This document shows, piece by piece, positions 30,453-39,179 of a stretch of 64,000 nucleotides of DNA. Origin of the DNA: Flavobacterium indicum GPTSA100-9 = DSM 17447 (GTDB lineage Bacteria; Bacteroidota; Bacteroidia; Flavobacteriales; Flavobacteriaceae). Both the position numbers and the translations under genes were made by a program. Below the pieces are notes generated by a model. That model did not search any database. It saw only the letters and a program-made list of their open reading frames with translations, and had not been told where the DNA came from. Every line of letters begins with the position of its first letter. Position 1 is the first letter of the stretch. The DNA is taken from NCBI RefSeq assembly GCF_000455605.1, contig NC_017025.1, forward strand, positions 2,666,001 through 2,730,000, given 5' to 3'.

Positions 30453-31541
30453 ATGATAAATAAAATCTCAAAATACGGATTTCTAATTTTGATTTCTTTT
30501 GGATTTCAAAATTGTAAAAAAGTAGAATCTGAACCTATAGAAAAAGGTTTTGAAATTACTGAAACCATGCTTAAAACAACCACATTTGCTACAGCAAAAG
30601 TAGAACCGTTAAAAAATGAAATTAAATTTTTTGGTAAAATTTCAGCCGACAAAAACAAATTGATTGAAGTTTATCCAATGGTAGGTGGAAATGTAGAAAA
30701 GGTGTTTGTTGAACTAGGAGATTATGTAAAAAAAGGACAAATTTTAGCTACTATTAGAAGTACAGAAGCGGCAGGATATGAAAAAGAATATGAAGATGCC
30801 ATTGGCGAAGTAAAAGTTGCTGAAAATAATTTGAAAGTAGCAAAAGAACTTTTTGAAGGTAAATTAAACACCGAGCGAGATGTCCTTTTAGCAAAGAACG
30901 AACTTAACATTGCAAAATCACAATTAAACCGAATTAAACAAACTTATAAAATTATCAATATCAAACCTGGGTCTATTTATCAAGTTGTAGCGCCTATAAG
31001 TGGTTATATTATTCAGAAAAACATCAATCAAGATATGCAATTGAGGAGTGATCGAAGTGATAATATTTTTGATGTGGCAGACACAAAAGATGTTTGGGCT
31101 ATTGCAAATGTAAATGAAAGCGATATCAATCTAGTTGCGCTTGGAATGGACGCAACAGTTTCAACACTTTCTAATCAAGATAAAGTTTTTAAAGGGAAAA
31201 TCGATAAAATTTTCCGAATCATAGATCCTGAAACTAATGCCATGAATGTAAGAATTGTACTTAACAATCCTAATTCCTTATTAGTACCAGATAGTAAAGC
31301 TACTATTTCTGTTTCCTATACAGAAAACAAATCTATGTTAGCTATTCCTTCTAATGCTATTGTTTTTGATAACAACAAAAACTATGTGATGGTTTATAAA
31401 GATAAAAAACATATTGAAACTAGACCGGTTGAAGTATACCGTCAACTAAAAGAAATAGCTTATATCACTTCTGGATTAACAGAAGGCGAAAAAGTAATTA
31501 CACACAATCAGTTGTTATTTTATGACGCTTTAAACGATTAA
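30453..31541 (+). CDS. RND efflux periplasmic adaptor (membrane fusion protein)
   Basis: 362-residue periplasmic adaptor linking the RND pump to the TolC channel. The N-terminal signal resembles a lipoprotein (FQNC near residue 21). Barrel-sandwich halves (GGNVEKVFVELGDYVKKGQILATI and VVAPISGYIIQKNI) flank a short coiled-coil hairpin (about 105-160). A beta-barrel domain and membrane-proximal domain follow (AIPSNAIVFDNNKNYVMVYKD). Only 10 bp separate it from the pump gene. It belongs to the CusB/CzcB-type heavy-metal branch by its partner. Confidence 0.93.
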   Translation: MINKISKYGFLILISFGFQNCKKVESEPIEKGFEITETMLKTTTFATAKVEPLKNEIKFFGKISADKNKLIEVYPMVGGNVEKVFVELGDYVKKGQILATIRSTEAAGYEKEYEDAIGEVKVAENNLKVAKELFEGKLNTERDVLLAKNELNIAKSQLNRIKQTYKIINIKPGSIYQVVAPISGYIIQKNINQDMQLRSDRSDNIFDVADTKDVWAIANVNESDINLVALGMDATVSTLSNQDKVFKGKIDKIFRIIDPETNAMNVRIVLNNPNSLLVPDSKATISVSYTENKSMLAIPSNAIVFDNNKNYVMVYKDKKHIETRPVEVYRQLKEIAYITSGLTEGEKVITHNQLLFYDALND

Positions 31542-31551
31542 TCTCCTTAAC

Positions 31552-34500
31552 ATGAATAAATTCATTCGAAATATCATAGCTTTTTCACTCAAAAACAAAG
31601 CATTCACTTTTTTTTGGGTGGGAATTTTAACCATTTCAGGTTTTTTTGCCTTCAAAAACATGCCCATTGAAGCTTTTCCTGATGTAACCAATACCCAAAT
31701 CATTATCATTACTCAATGGAATGGTAGAAGTGCTGAAGAAGTAGAACGTTTTGTAACCACTCCTATTGAACTTTCTATGACTTCATTACAGAAAAAAACA
31801 AGTGTAAGAAGTACTTCTATGTTTGGACTTTCTGTAATTAAAATCATATTTGATGATGGTGTGGATGATGCCTTTGCAAGAAATCAGGTAAACAATCAAT
31901 TACGAAATGTTTCTTTACCTGAGGATGTGGAACCCGAAGTGCAACCCCCTTATGGCCCTACAGGCGAAGTTTTACGCTACACCCTACAAAGTAAAACCAA
32001 AGATTCAAGAGAATTATTAACCTTACAAAATTGGGTAATTGATAAAGCGCTTCGTTCAGTTCCTGGTGTTGCTGACATTAATGCTTTTGGAGGACAGACT
32101 AAAATTTTTGAAATAAGTGTTGACCCTCGTAAACTTGAAAAATACAACCTAACTCCGCTAGAAGTCTATGAAGCTGTAAACAAAAGTAATATGAATGTAG
32201 GCGGTGATATTATTGAAAAAAATAGTCAAGCCTATGTAGTTCGTGGTATTGGACTTTTACAATCCATCCCCGACATCGAAAATATCATTATATCTAAAAA
32301 TGGAGAAAATCCTGTTTTGGTTAAAAATGTTGCATTAGTGAACGAAGGTTCAATGCCTCGTGTAGGACAAGCAGGATTAAACAATAATCCAGATGTAGTT
32401 GAAGGAATAGTTGTAATGCGAAAAGGAGAAAACACGCCTATTGTTTTAGCAGCTGTAAAAGAAAAAATTAAAGAGATTCAAGCCACGATGCTGCCAAAAG
32501 ATGTACAACTCGACATTTTCTATGATCGTGACAATCTGATGGAATTTTGTACCCATACTGTAATGCATAATTTAGCTGAAGGTATCATATTGGTGACTTT
32601 AATGGTATTTTTATTTATGGCTGATTGGAGGAGTACAGTTATTGTTTCAATCATAATTCCCCTTGCTTTGTTGTTCTCTTTTTTCTGTTTACACCTTATG
32701 GGAATGAGCGCTAATTTACTTTCTCTTGGAGCGGTTGATTTTGGAATCATCATCGATGGAGCGGTTGTTATGGTTGAAGGACTTTTTGTAATGCTCGACC
32801 ATCGGGCGGCGAAAGAAGGCATGGATAAATTCAACAAACTAGCAAAAGGCGGATGGATTAAAAAAACGGGGACAGAAATGGGAAAAGCTATTTTCTTCTC
32901 TAAATTAATCATTATTACTGCTTTACTACCCATTTTCTCATTTCAAAAAGTAGAGGGAAAAATGTTTTCACCATTAGCCTATACCCTTGGGTTTGCATTA
33001 CTTGGCGCACTACTATTTACCTTAACCTTAGTACCTGTTTTATCTCATATATTATTAAATAAAAATGTAAAAGAAAAACATAATAAGTTTGTTGATTTTT
33101 GGAATAGAATTGTTGAAAAAGGATTTGCTTTTACTTTTAAAAACAAGAAACTCTCTCTCTTGGTTTCTTTGAGTATTTTGGTAGTAACTTTATTTTCTTC
33201 TAAATTTTTAGGTACCGAATTTTTACCTCCATTGAATGAAGGAGCTTTATGGGTTGAAGCAAAACTACCGATGAGTTCTAGTCTAGGTGAAACCGTTAAA
33301 ATGGTTGAAGTACTAAAAAAAGAAATTGCTTCATTCCCGGAAGTTAATGGTATTTTATCTCAAACAGGAAGAAGTAATGATGGAACGGACCCAAGTGGTT
33401 TCTATTATGTTCAGATGCAGGTAAACTTAAAACCAAAAGAGGAATGGACTAGAAAAATCTCAGTCGATCAATTGGTAGAGGAAATGGATCATAAATTAAA
33501 AAAATACCAAGGAATTGGTTACAACTATTCTCAACCCATTATTGATAATGTTGCCGAGGCTGTTGCTGGAATTAATGCCTCAAATGCTGTTAAAATTTAT
33601 GGCCCAGATTTAAATAAATTAAATTCCCTTTCGAATGAAGTGATAAAACAAATAGAACATGTTCAAGGAATAAAAGATGTTGGAATATTAAGAAACATTG
33701 GCCAACCCGAAGTTAGTGTTGTACTCAATAAAGAAAACATGGCAGAATATGGAGTAACCATTTCGGATGCTCAAACTGCACTTGAAATGGCCTTTGGAGG
33801 CAAAACAGCAACTCAAAAATATGAGGGCGATAGAAAATTTGATGTGCGAATTAGATATGATAAAGACTATAGAAAAAACATTGACGATTTAGCAAGTATT
33901 ATGGTTCCCACGTTAAACAAAACGAAAGTCCCCTTAAAAGAAATTGCAGAAATTAAGACCGTAACTGGTCCGGCCTTTATTTACAGAGATAATTCTAAAC
34001 GATTTATTGGTGTTAAATTCTCTGTAAGAGATAGAGACCTTGGAAGTACCATTGCAGAAGCACAAGCCAATGTGAAAAAAAACATCAAACTTCCTGACGG
34101 ATATAGCATTGGATGGACAGGTGAATTTGAAAATCAAGTTCGTGCAACAGATCGATTAACTCAAGTAGTACCTATTAGTATTGTAATGATTTTTGTACTC
34201 CTATTCATTATGTTTGGCAACATAAAAGATTCCTTATTAGTATTAGCTAATGTACCCTTTGCTTTAATTGGTGGAATATTGGCATTACATTTAACCGGAA
34301 TGAATTTTGGAATTTCTGCTGGAGTTGGTTTTATAGCTCTTTTTGGAATATGTATACAGAATGGCGTAATATTAATCTCAGAATTTCACAAAAATATTAA
34401 ATCAGGTATTGAAATAAATTTGGCCATATTAGAAGCAGTTAAAATTCGAACAAGACCTGTAGTCATGACCGCTTTAATGGCAACAATTGGTTTATTACCT

Positions 34501-34653
34501 GCAGCAATTTCAACGGGCATTGGATCTGAATCTCAAAAACCATTAGCTATAGTTATTATTGGCGGATTAATTTCAGCAACGGTTCTAACTTTATTAGTAT
34601 TTCCAATTATTTTCTGGGTTTTTAACCGTATTAAACACGAATCCATTACTTAA
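31552..34653 (+). CDS. Heavy-metal RND efflux pump (CzcA/CusA family)
   Basis: 1033-residue inner-membrane proton antiporter with the twelve-helix RND layout (helix 1 at about 14-32, a helix block at 340-500, the second half from 520). The helix 4 motif is DFGIIIDGAVVMVE with Asp396 and Asp402. That DFG-DG form is the one described for CzcA-type divalent-cation pumps and differs from the CusA copper/silver form, so Co/Zn/Cd/Ni export is favoured (inference). The start MNKFIRNIIAFSLKNK is typical. It completes the TolC-MFP-RND operon, which probably answers to the upstream two-component system. Confidence 0.93.
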   Translation: MNKFIRNIIAFSLKNKAFTFFWVGILTISGFFAFKNMPIEAFPDVTNTQIIIITQWNGRSAEEVERFVTTPIELSMTSLQKKTSVRSTSMFGLSVIKIIFDDGVDDAFARNQVNNQLRNVSLPEDVEPEVQPPYGPTGEVLRYTLQSKTKDSRELLTLQNWVIDKALRSVPGVADINAFGGQTKIFEISVDPRKLEKYNLTPLEVYEAVNKSNMNVGGDIIEKNSQAYVVRGIGLLQSIPDIENIIISKNGENPVLVKNVALVNEGSMPRVGQAGLNNNPDVVEGIVVMRKGENTPIVLAAVKEKIKEIQATMLPKDVQLDIFYDRDNLMEFCTHTVMHNLAEGIILVTLMVFLFMADWRSTVIVSIIIPLALLFSFFCLHLMGMSANLLSLGAVDFGIIIDGAVVMVEGLFVMLDHRAAKEGMDKFNKLAKGGWIKKTGTEMGKAIFFSKLIIITALLPIFSFQKVEGKMFSPLAYTLGFALLGALLFTLTLVPVLSHILLNKNVKEKHNKFVDFWNRIVEKGFAFTFKNKKLSLLVSLSILVVTLFSSKFLGTEFLPPLNEGALWVEAKLPMSSSLGETVKMVEVLKKEIASFPEVNGILSQTGRSNDGTDPSGFYYVQMQVNLKPKEEWTRKISVDQLVEEMDHKLKKYQGIGYNYSQPIIDNVAEAVAGINASNAVKIYGPDLNKLNSLSNEVIKQIEHVQGIKDVGILRNIGQPEVSVVLNKENMAEYGVTISDAQTALEMAFGGKTATQKYEGDRKFDVRIRYDKDYRKNIDDLASIMVPTLNKTKVPLKEIAEIKTVTGPAFIYRDNSKRFIGVKFSVRDRDLGSTIAEAQANVKKNIKLPDGYSIGWTGEFENQVRATDRLTQVVPISIVMIFVLLFIMFGNIKDSLLVLANVPFALIGGILALHLTGMNFGISAGVGFIALFGICIQNGVILISEFHKNIKSGIEINLAILEAVKIRTRPVVMTALMATIGLLPAAISTGIGSESQKPLAIVIIGGLISATVLTLLVFPIIFWVFNRIKHESIT

Positions 34654-34671
34654 TTTTCTTCATAGTTAAAT

Positions 34672-34807
34672 TAAACCCAAAATCCGCATTAGCGGAATTT
34701 GCCCAAAGGGAAGACGAAAATCGAAGATTTTGTCTTGGTTAACCCCGACATTTTTATTAAAATATTAATAAAAATCGTCGATTAAGCGTCTAACGCTTAA
34801 TTCGGGT
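34672..34807. repeat. Intergenic block of consecutive palindromes
   Basis: Four stems follow one another. TCCGC-atta-GCGGA is at 34683-34696, and AAGACGAAAATC-gaa-GATTTTGTCTT at 34711-34736. A long one pairs 34746-34759 with 34766-34780 (CGAC + ATTTTTATTA arms), and ATTAAGCG-tctaa-CGCTTAAT is at 34781-34801. The last two are enclosed by TTAACCCC (34739-34746) pairing with GGGTTAA (34804-34810). This suggests a cloverleaf-like repeat element or structured RNA. It is separate from the terminator beside it. Confidence 0.6.
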
Positions 34808-34808
34808 T

Positions 34809-34840
34809 AAAAATGGTCTCACAAAAAGGAGACCATTTTT
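34809..34840. terminator. Terminator of the RND efflux operon
   Basis: A 12-bp perfect stem (AAAAATGGTCTC / GAGACCATTTTT) with an 8-nt loop and following T run, between convergent genes. Confidence 0.85.
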
Positions 34841-34845
34841 TTATT

Positions 34846-35145
34846 CTAATTAACTGCAAATTCAGGAATAAATTGAAACAGCTGTTTTTGATTTAATTTT
34901 TCTTCATAAAAATTAATCAGATCAAAAACGATGGTAATATCATTAGCCGTTAGGAATAAATATTTAAACAATAATCGAACGTCAATTTCTAAAACATCAC
35001 ATAATTTTAGATACTTATCAAAGTAGTATTTATCAAATGTCAACTCTAGTTCTTCAAACAGATCCTCAGGAACGTCAATTAAATTTGCAGTGAACTCAAT
35101 ACTCCAACCTTTTGCTATTCTAATTTCTCTAAAATTTAATTCCAT
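34846..35145 (-). CDS. Small XRE/Cro-like helix-turn-helix protein
   Basis: 99-residue protein. The first 60 residues look like a helix-turn-helix of the XRE type (FREIRIAKGWSIEFTANLIDVPEDLFEELELT, then YLKLCDVLEIDVRLLFKYLF), although degenerate: the usual TQ-x-LA pattern is absent. The C-terminus (VFDLINFYEEKLNQKQLFQ) is probably a short helix. It may be a transcriptional regulator, but I see no target beyond its own upstream region, which carries two TTACGGTTTTT repeats 22 bp apart. Confidence 0.55.
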   Translation of the reverse strand: MELNFREIRIAKGWSIEFTANLIDVPEDLFEELELTFDKYYFDKYLKLCDVLEIDVRLLFKYLFLTANDITIVFDLINFYEEKLNQKQLFQFIPEFAVN

Positions 35146-35270
35146 AAAAAGTATAGGTTAATTGTTTTGTTATTCAGATTTAGAAAAATTAGTATGAATT
35201 ATTTCTAATTAAATTATCAAGCTAATTTTAATTTATTTCTACAAATTTGTTAAATAAATATTCATCTTTT

Positions 35271-35303
35271 TTACGGTTTTTTTAGCAATTTGTTACGGTT
35301 TTT
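35271..35303. repeat. Direct repeat pair TTACGGTTTTT, 22-bp period
   Basis: Two copies start at 35271 and 35293, about two helical turns apart, in the gap between the ompA-like gene and the XRE-like gene. They could be an operator pair. The rest of the 35146-35359 gap holds only AT-rich sequence, one 10-bp palindrome (ACAAATTTGT at 35241) and a terminator. Confidence 0.35.
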
Positions 35304-35310
35304 GGAATAA

Positions 35311-35338
35311 AAAAAAGCCTAGAAATTTTCTAGACTTT
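35311..35338 (-). terminator. Terminator of the OmpA-like gene
   Basis: Stem AAAGCCTAGAA / TTCTAGACTTT with one mismatch and a short loop. The T run on the minus strand comes from the A run at 35308-35316. Confidence 0.7.
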
Positions 35339-35359
35339 AAATTTATAAGCATTTATTTT

Positions 35360-36325
35360 TTACATTTCGTTTAATAACTTAGTAATTTCATCCAATTTTG
35401 GAGTTAAAATGATTTCAATTCTTCTATTTTTAGCTTTTCCTTCTGCAGACTCATTACTCATTAAAGGCGCAAATTCACTTCTACCGGCAGCCGTTAAATT
35501 AGATTTATTTACTTTAGGATTTGCAGTTAAAATAGTTACAATAGCTGTTGCACGTTTAGTAGACAAATCCCAGTTGTTTTCGATTCCACCTGTTAAAGTT
35601 CCAGTAATTTTATCGTTATCGGTATGACCTTCAATCAATACTGATAAATCTGGATTATCACCCAATACTTTACCAACCAATTCTACTGCTTTTTTACCTT
35701 CTTCATTAACCGCATAACTTCCCGAATTGAAAAGTAGTTTATTTTCCATAGAAACATATACTTTTCCGTCTTTTTCAGTCACTGTTAAACCTTTACCTTC
35801 AAAAGCTTTTAATGATTTAGACAAGGTTTCTTTTAATTTTTTCATTGCTGCTTCTTTCGCTGCAATTAAATCTTCTAACTCTTTTAAGCGTTTGGCATTC
35901 GCTTCAAAATCCTTTTTAATTTTATTGAATTTATCTTGTTCTGTAGCCAATGCTTTTTGTTTCGCTTCCAATTCAGCTAATAATTCTCTGTTCTTTTTAA
36001 TATTTGCTTCTAGTGCTTCGTTGCTATCTTTTTCTAATGCCGCATAAGAAGATTTTAAATTATCTAAACTTTTCTTAGTAGCGGAATAGTCCGATGCTAA
36101 TTTATCTCGTTCGGTTTTACATTTATCTAATTCCGCTTTAATTCGATCCAATTCTGTTTGAAGATTGGCTTTATCTGTTTTCAAGACTTCATTTTCATCT
36201 GCTAAAGCATTTCTTTCTTTTTTTAATTCTGCAAATTTATTTTCTAAATCTTGGTATATTTTTTTTGACACACAAGAGGTTGTCATACTTAATACTACAG
36301 CTGCAAGGGCAATTTTTCTAATCAT
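35360..36325 (-). CDS. OmpA-family lipoprotein with coiled-coil spacer
   Basis: 321 residues. Lipoprotein signal MTTSC (Cys18), then about 150 residues of Lys/Glu-rich coiled coil (LENKFAELKKERNALADENEVLK and onward). A C-terminal OmpA domain that binds peptidoglycan follows: LIEGHTDNDKI, NNWDLSTKRATAIVTIL, AAGRSEFAPL and KNRRIEIILTP, with the peptidoglycan-contacting Asp and Arg. It likely tethers the outer membrane to the cell wall. Single gene ending in a terminator; exonuclease III lies upstream with a 50-bp gap. Confidence 0.92.
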   Translation of the reverse strand: MIRKIALAAVVLSMTTSCVSKKIYQDLENKFAELKKERNALADENEVLKTDKANLQTELDRIKAELDKCKTERDKLASDYSATKKSLDNLKSSYAALEKDSNEALEANIKKNRELLAELEAKQKALATEQDKFNKIKKDFEANAKRLKELEDLIAAKEAAMKKLKETLSKSLKAFEGKGLTVTEKDGKVYVSMENKLLFNSGSYAVNEEGKKAVELVGKVLGDNPDLSVLIEGHTDNDKITGTLTGGIENNWDLSTKRATAIVTILTANPKVNKSNLTAAGRSEFAPLMSNESAEGKAKNRRIEIILTPKLDEITKLLNEM

Positions 36326-36375
36326 AATTTTAATTATCTTTATTTTTTAGACGAGTTCTATTTTAAATGGTTGTA

Positions 36376-37140
36376 TTATAAATCAAATTCAACATATACC
36401 GGACAATGGTCTGAATGTTTGGCTTCAGGCAATATTAAGGCTCTTTTTATTTTATCTTTCATAGGTTCGGAGGCCAAACAATAATCAATTCGCCATCCTT
36501 TATTATTATTTCTTGCATTAGCGCGGTAACTCCACCAACTATAATTGTGCGGCTCTTTATTTAAATGACGAAAGGTATCCACCATTCCACTTGAAATAAA
36601 TTTATCTAACCATGCCCGTTCTTCTGGTAAAAAACCTGAAACTTTAGCATTTCTAATAGGGTCATGAATATCTATGGCTTGATGACAAATATTATAATCT
36701 CCACAAACTACTAAATGCGAAATTTCTTTTCTTAACGCTTCAATATAGTTATGAAAATCATCCATATATTGAAATTTATGATCCAGTCTATCACTATTTG
36801 TCCCCGAAGGCAAATACAAACTCATGACTGATAGATCATCAAAGTCTACACGCAAATTCCTACCTTCTTTATCCATGTAATCAATTCCTGTTCCAAAAAC
36901 AACATTCTTAGGTTCATATTTTGACAAAATTGCTACACCACTATATCCTTTTTTTTCGGCAGAAAAATAATATTGGTATGGATAACCTGCTGCTTCAATT
37001 TCCAACTTTGGGATTTGATCTTCTGTTGCTTTAATTTCTTGCAAACAAATTACATCCGGATTTGCTTGTTGTAACCATTCTAAAAATCCTTTAGTAATTG
37101 CCGCTCTAATTCCATTTACATTATAAGAAATAATCTTCAT
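36376..37140 (-). CDS. xth: Exodeoxyribonuclease III (AP endonuclease)
   Basis: 254-residue Mg-dependent endonuclease/exonuclease/phosphatase-fold enzyme that cleaves abasic sites and removes 3' blocks in base excision repair. Conserved pieces are SYNVNGIRAA at 5-14, CLQEIKA with metal ligand Glu35, GDYNICH and the terminal SDHCPV with catalytic His. Length and order match the ExoA/Xth family. A perfect -7 box TACATTTG lies 20 bp upstream. Confidence 0.95.
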   Translation of the reverse strand: MKIISYNVNGIRAAITKGFLEWLQQANPDVICLQEIKATEDQIPKLEIEAAGYPYQYYFSAEKKGYSGVAILSKYEPKNVVFGTGIDYMDKEGRNLRVDFDDLSVMSLYLPSGTNSDRLDHKFQYMDDFHNYIEALRKEISHLVVCGDYNICHQAIDIHDPIRNAKVSGFLPEERAWLDKFISSGMVDTFRHLNKEPHNYSWWSYRANARNNNKGWRIDYCLASEPMKDKIKRALILPEAKHSDHCPVYVEFDL

Positions 37141-37159
37141 TTTAATCTTTCAAATTTCT

Positions 37160-37167
37160 CAAATGTA
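37160..37167 (-). promoter_or_regulatory. Probable -7 box of exonuclease III gene
   Basis: TACATTTG on the minus strand, perfect TAnnTTTG, 20 bp before the ATG; -33 element not clear. Confidence 0.4.
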
Positions 37168-37300
37168 AAAAAGTTTTCAATAAAAAGCATCGATTTCTAC
37201 AAGTATTTTATAAAATATTCAGTATCAAATTCATTTTTTAAAAAGTAAAGAATAATTCATGATTCTTGCATAAAAATAGGCACACATTCATCAAAATTGT

Positions 37301-37308
37301 TATCTTTG
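37301..37308 (+). promoter_or_regulatory. Probable -7 box of the OlsF-like gene
   Basis: TATCTTTG, perfect TAnnTTTG, 25 bp before the ATG at 37333; identical to the octamer before atpD. Confidence 0.45.
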
Positions 37309-37332
37309 TTTCTTGCGTAAAAACGAAACTAA

Positions 37333-39123
37333 ATGGGATTAGTTACTGCTAAAGAAGTAGCCAAAGTTATCAATACAGACAAATACGGATTCTTGGGAAC
37401 TTTCTCAGGTTGGTTGTTAATGAAGATTCTTAAGATATCGACACTAAATAAAATATACGATAGAAATAAGCATTTAAGTGAAGTAGAATTTTTAAATGCT
37501 ATTTTAGATGAATTTCAAATAAAGTTCGAAATTCCTGAAGAAGACTTAAAAAGACTACCTAAAGATGGGGCTTATATTACTATTTCTAACCATCCACTAG
37601 GAGGCATCGATGGAATTTTACTTTTAAAGTTGATGTTAGAAAGAGAACCTAACTTTAAAATTATTGCCAATTTTCTTTTACATAGAATTGAACCTATGAA
37701 ACCTTACATTATGCCGGTTAATCCTTTTGAAAACCATAAGGACAGTAAATCGAGCGTAATTGGTATTAAAGAAACACTTCGTCATTTAAGCGATGGAAAA
37801 CCTTTAGGTATTTTTCCTGCTGGTGAAGTTTCTACTTATAAAGATGGAAAATTAATTGTAGATAAACCTTGGGAAGAAGGTGCTTTAAAAATTATTAAAA
37901 AAGCTAATGTTCCTGTGGTTCCTATCTATTTTCATGCGCAAAACAGTAAATTATTCTATACGCTTTCTAAAATAAACGATACACTTAGGACCGCTAAATT
38001 ACCTAGTGAATTGTTAACCCAAAAAGATAGAATTATTAAAGTCCGAATAGGAAAACCTATATCGGTTAACGAACAAGCAGAATACAAAGAAATTCCTGAA
38101 TTTGGCGAATTTCTTCGTAAAAAAACATACATGCTTTCCAATGCTTTCGAAGAAGAAAGTAAACTTCAATTACCTAAATTAAGTTCACCAAAACCTCCAA
38201 AACAAATTGTGAAACCAGCGAATCACGATCAAATTTTAGAGGAAATTAAGGTGTTAAAAGAAGGCGACCATCGTTTATTACAAAGCAAAAACTATCAAGT
38301 TTTTTTAACCACAACTGAAAAAATCCCTAATATTTTGCACGAAATTGGGCGTTTAAGAGAAATCACTTTTAGAGCTGTTGGTGAAGGAACGAACGAAGCC
38401 ATTGACCTTGACAACTATGACAACTACTACCATCATATGTTTCTATGGGATGATGAAGCGCAAGTTATTGCAGGTGCTTACCGAATGGGATTAGGAAGTA
38501 GCATTTTTGAAAAACACGGTATAGAAGGCTTTTACCTTCATGAATTGTTTAGATTTGAACCAGAATTGTATAAGATGATGAGTCAATCTATAGAAATGGG
38601 TAGAGCTTTTATTATTTCAGAGTACCAGCAAAAACCCATGCCTTTATTTTTATTATGGAAAGGTATTGTGCATACAACTCTACGTTACCCTGAGCATAAA
38701 TATTTAATTGGAGGGGTTAGTATAAGCAATCAATTTTCGGAGTTTTCGAAATCATTAATGATTGAATTTATGAAGTCGCATTATTGGGATCCATTTGTAG
38801 CACAATATGTTCATCCTAAAAAAGAATATAAAGTAAAATTAAAAGACGCCGACAAAGATTTTGTTTTTAATGAAACTGAGGCCGATTTAAATAAATTTGA
38901 TAAAATTATTGATGAAGTAGAACCTGGCGATTTGCGTTTACCTGTATTAATTAAAAAATACATTAAACAAAACGCTCGTGTGGTATCGTTTAATGTTGAT
39001 CCATTATTTAACAATTCGGTAGATGGATTAATGTATATTAAAATTGCTGATTTACCTGAAAGTACAGTCAAACCCGTGATGGAAGAATTCCAAGCAGAAT
39101 TGGAACGAAAACATAAAGGCTAA
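37333..39123 (+). CDS. olsF: OlsF-like bifunctional acyltransferase (ornithine/aminolipid synthesis)
   Basis: 596 residues with two fused acyltransferase domains. Residues about 80-280 are PlsC/OlsA-like: NHPLGGIDG carries the active-site His and Asp, GIFPAGEVS follows, and PVVPIYFHAQNS. Residues about 310-590 are a GNAT-type OlsB-like N-acyltransferase: RLREITFRAVGEGTNEAIDLDNYDNYYHHMFLWDDE and EMGRAFI. This layout matches OlsF, described in Serratia and Flavobacterium johnsoniae, which acylates ornithine on N and then O to make ornithine lipid without phosphate. Membrane-associated, cytoplasmic face. Single gene; substrate amino acid inferred from homology. Confidence 0.82.
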   Translation: MGLVTAKEVAKVINTDKYGFLGTFSGWLLMKILKISTLNKIYDRNKHLSEVEFLNAILDEFQIKFEIPEEDLKRLPKDGAYITISNHPLGGIDGILLLKLMLEREPNFKIIANFLLHRIEPMKPYIMPVNPFENHKDSKSSVIGIKETLRHLSDGKPLGIFPAGEVSTYKDGKLIVDKPWEEGALKIIKKANVPVVPIYFHAQNSKLFYTLSKINDTLRTAKLPSELLTQKDRIIKVRIGKPISVNEQAEYKEIPEFGEFLRKKTYMLSNAFEEESKLQLPKLSSPKPPKQIVKPANHDQILEEIKVLKEGDHRLLQSKNYQVFLTTTEKIPNILHEIGRLREITFRAVGEGTNEAIDLDNYDNYYHHMFLWDDEAQVIAGAYRMGLGSSIFEKHGIEGFYLHELFRFEPELYKMMSQSIEMGRAFIISEYQQKPMPLFLLWKGIVHTTLRYPEHKYLIGGVSISNQFSEFSKSLMIEFMKSHYWDPFVAQYVHPKKEYKVKLKDADKDFVFNETEADLNKFDKIIDEVEPGDLRLPVLIKKYIKQNARVVSFNVDPLFNNSVDGLMYIKIADLPESTVKPVMEEFQAELERKHKG

Positions 39124-39179
39124 ATCAACTCCATACTTTTTTAAAAAATGTTTTAAATTTTAAGGCACACATCAAGAAA

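Noticed and set aside
32520..32933. 137-aa minus-strand frame inside the RND pump gene
   Set aside because: Antisense shadow of conserved pump sequence with Ser/Ile/Thr-rich composition and no promoter.
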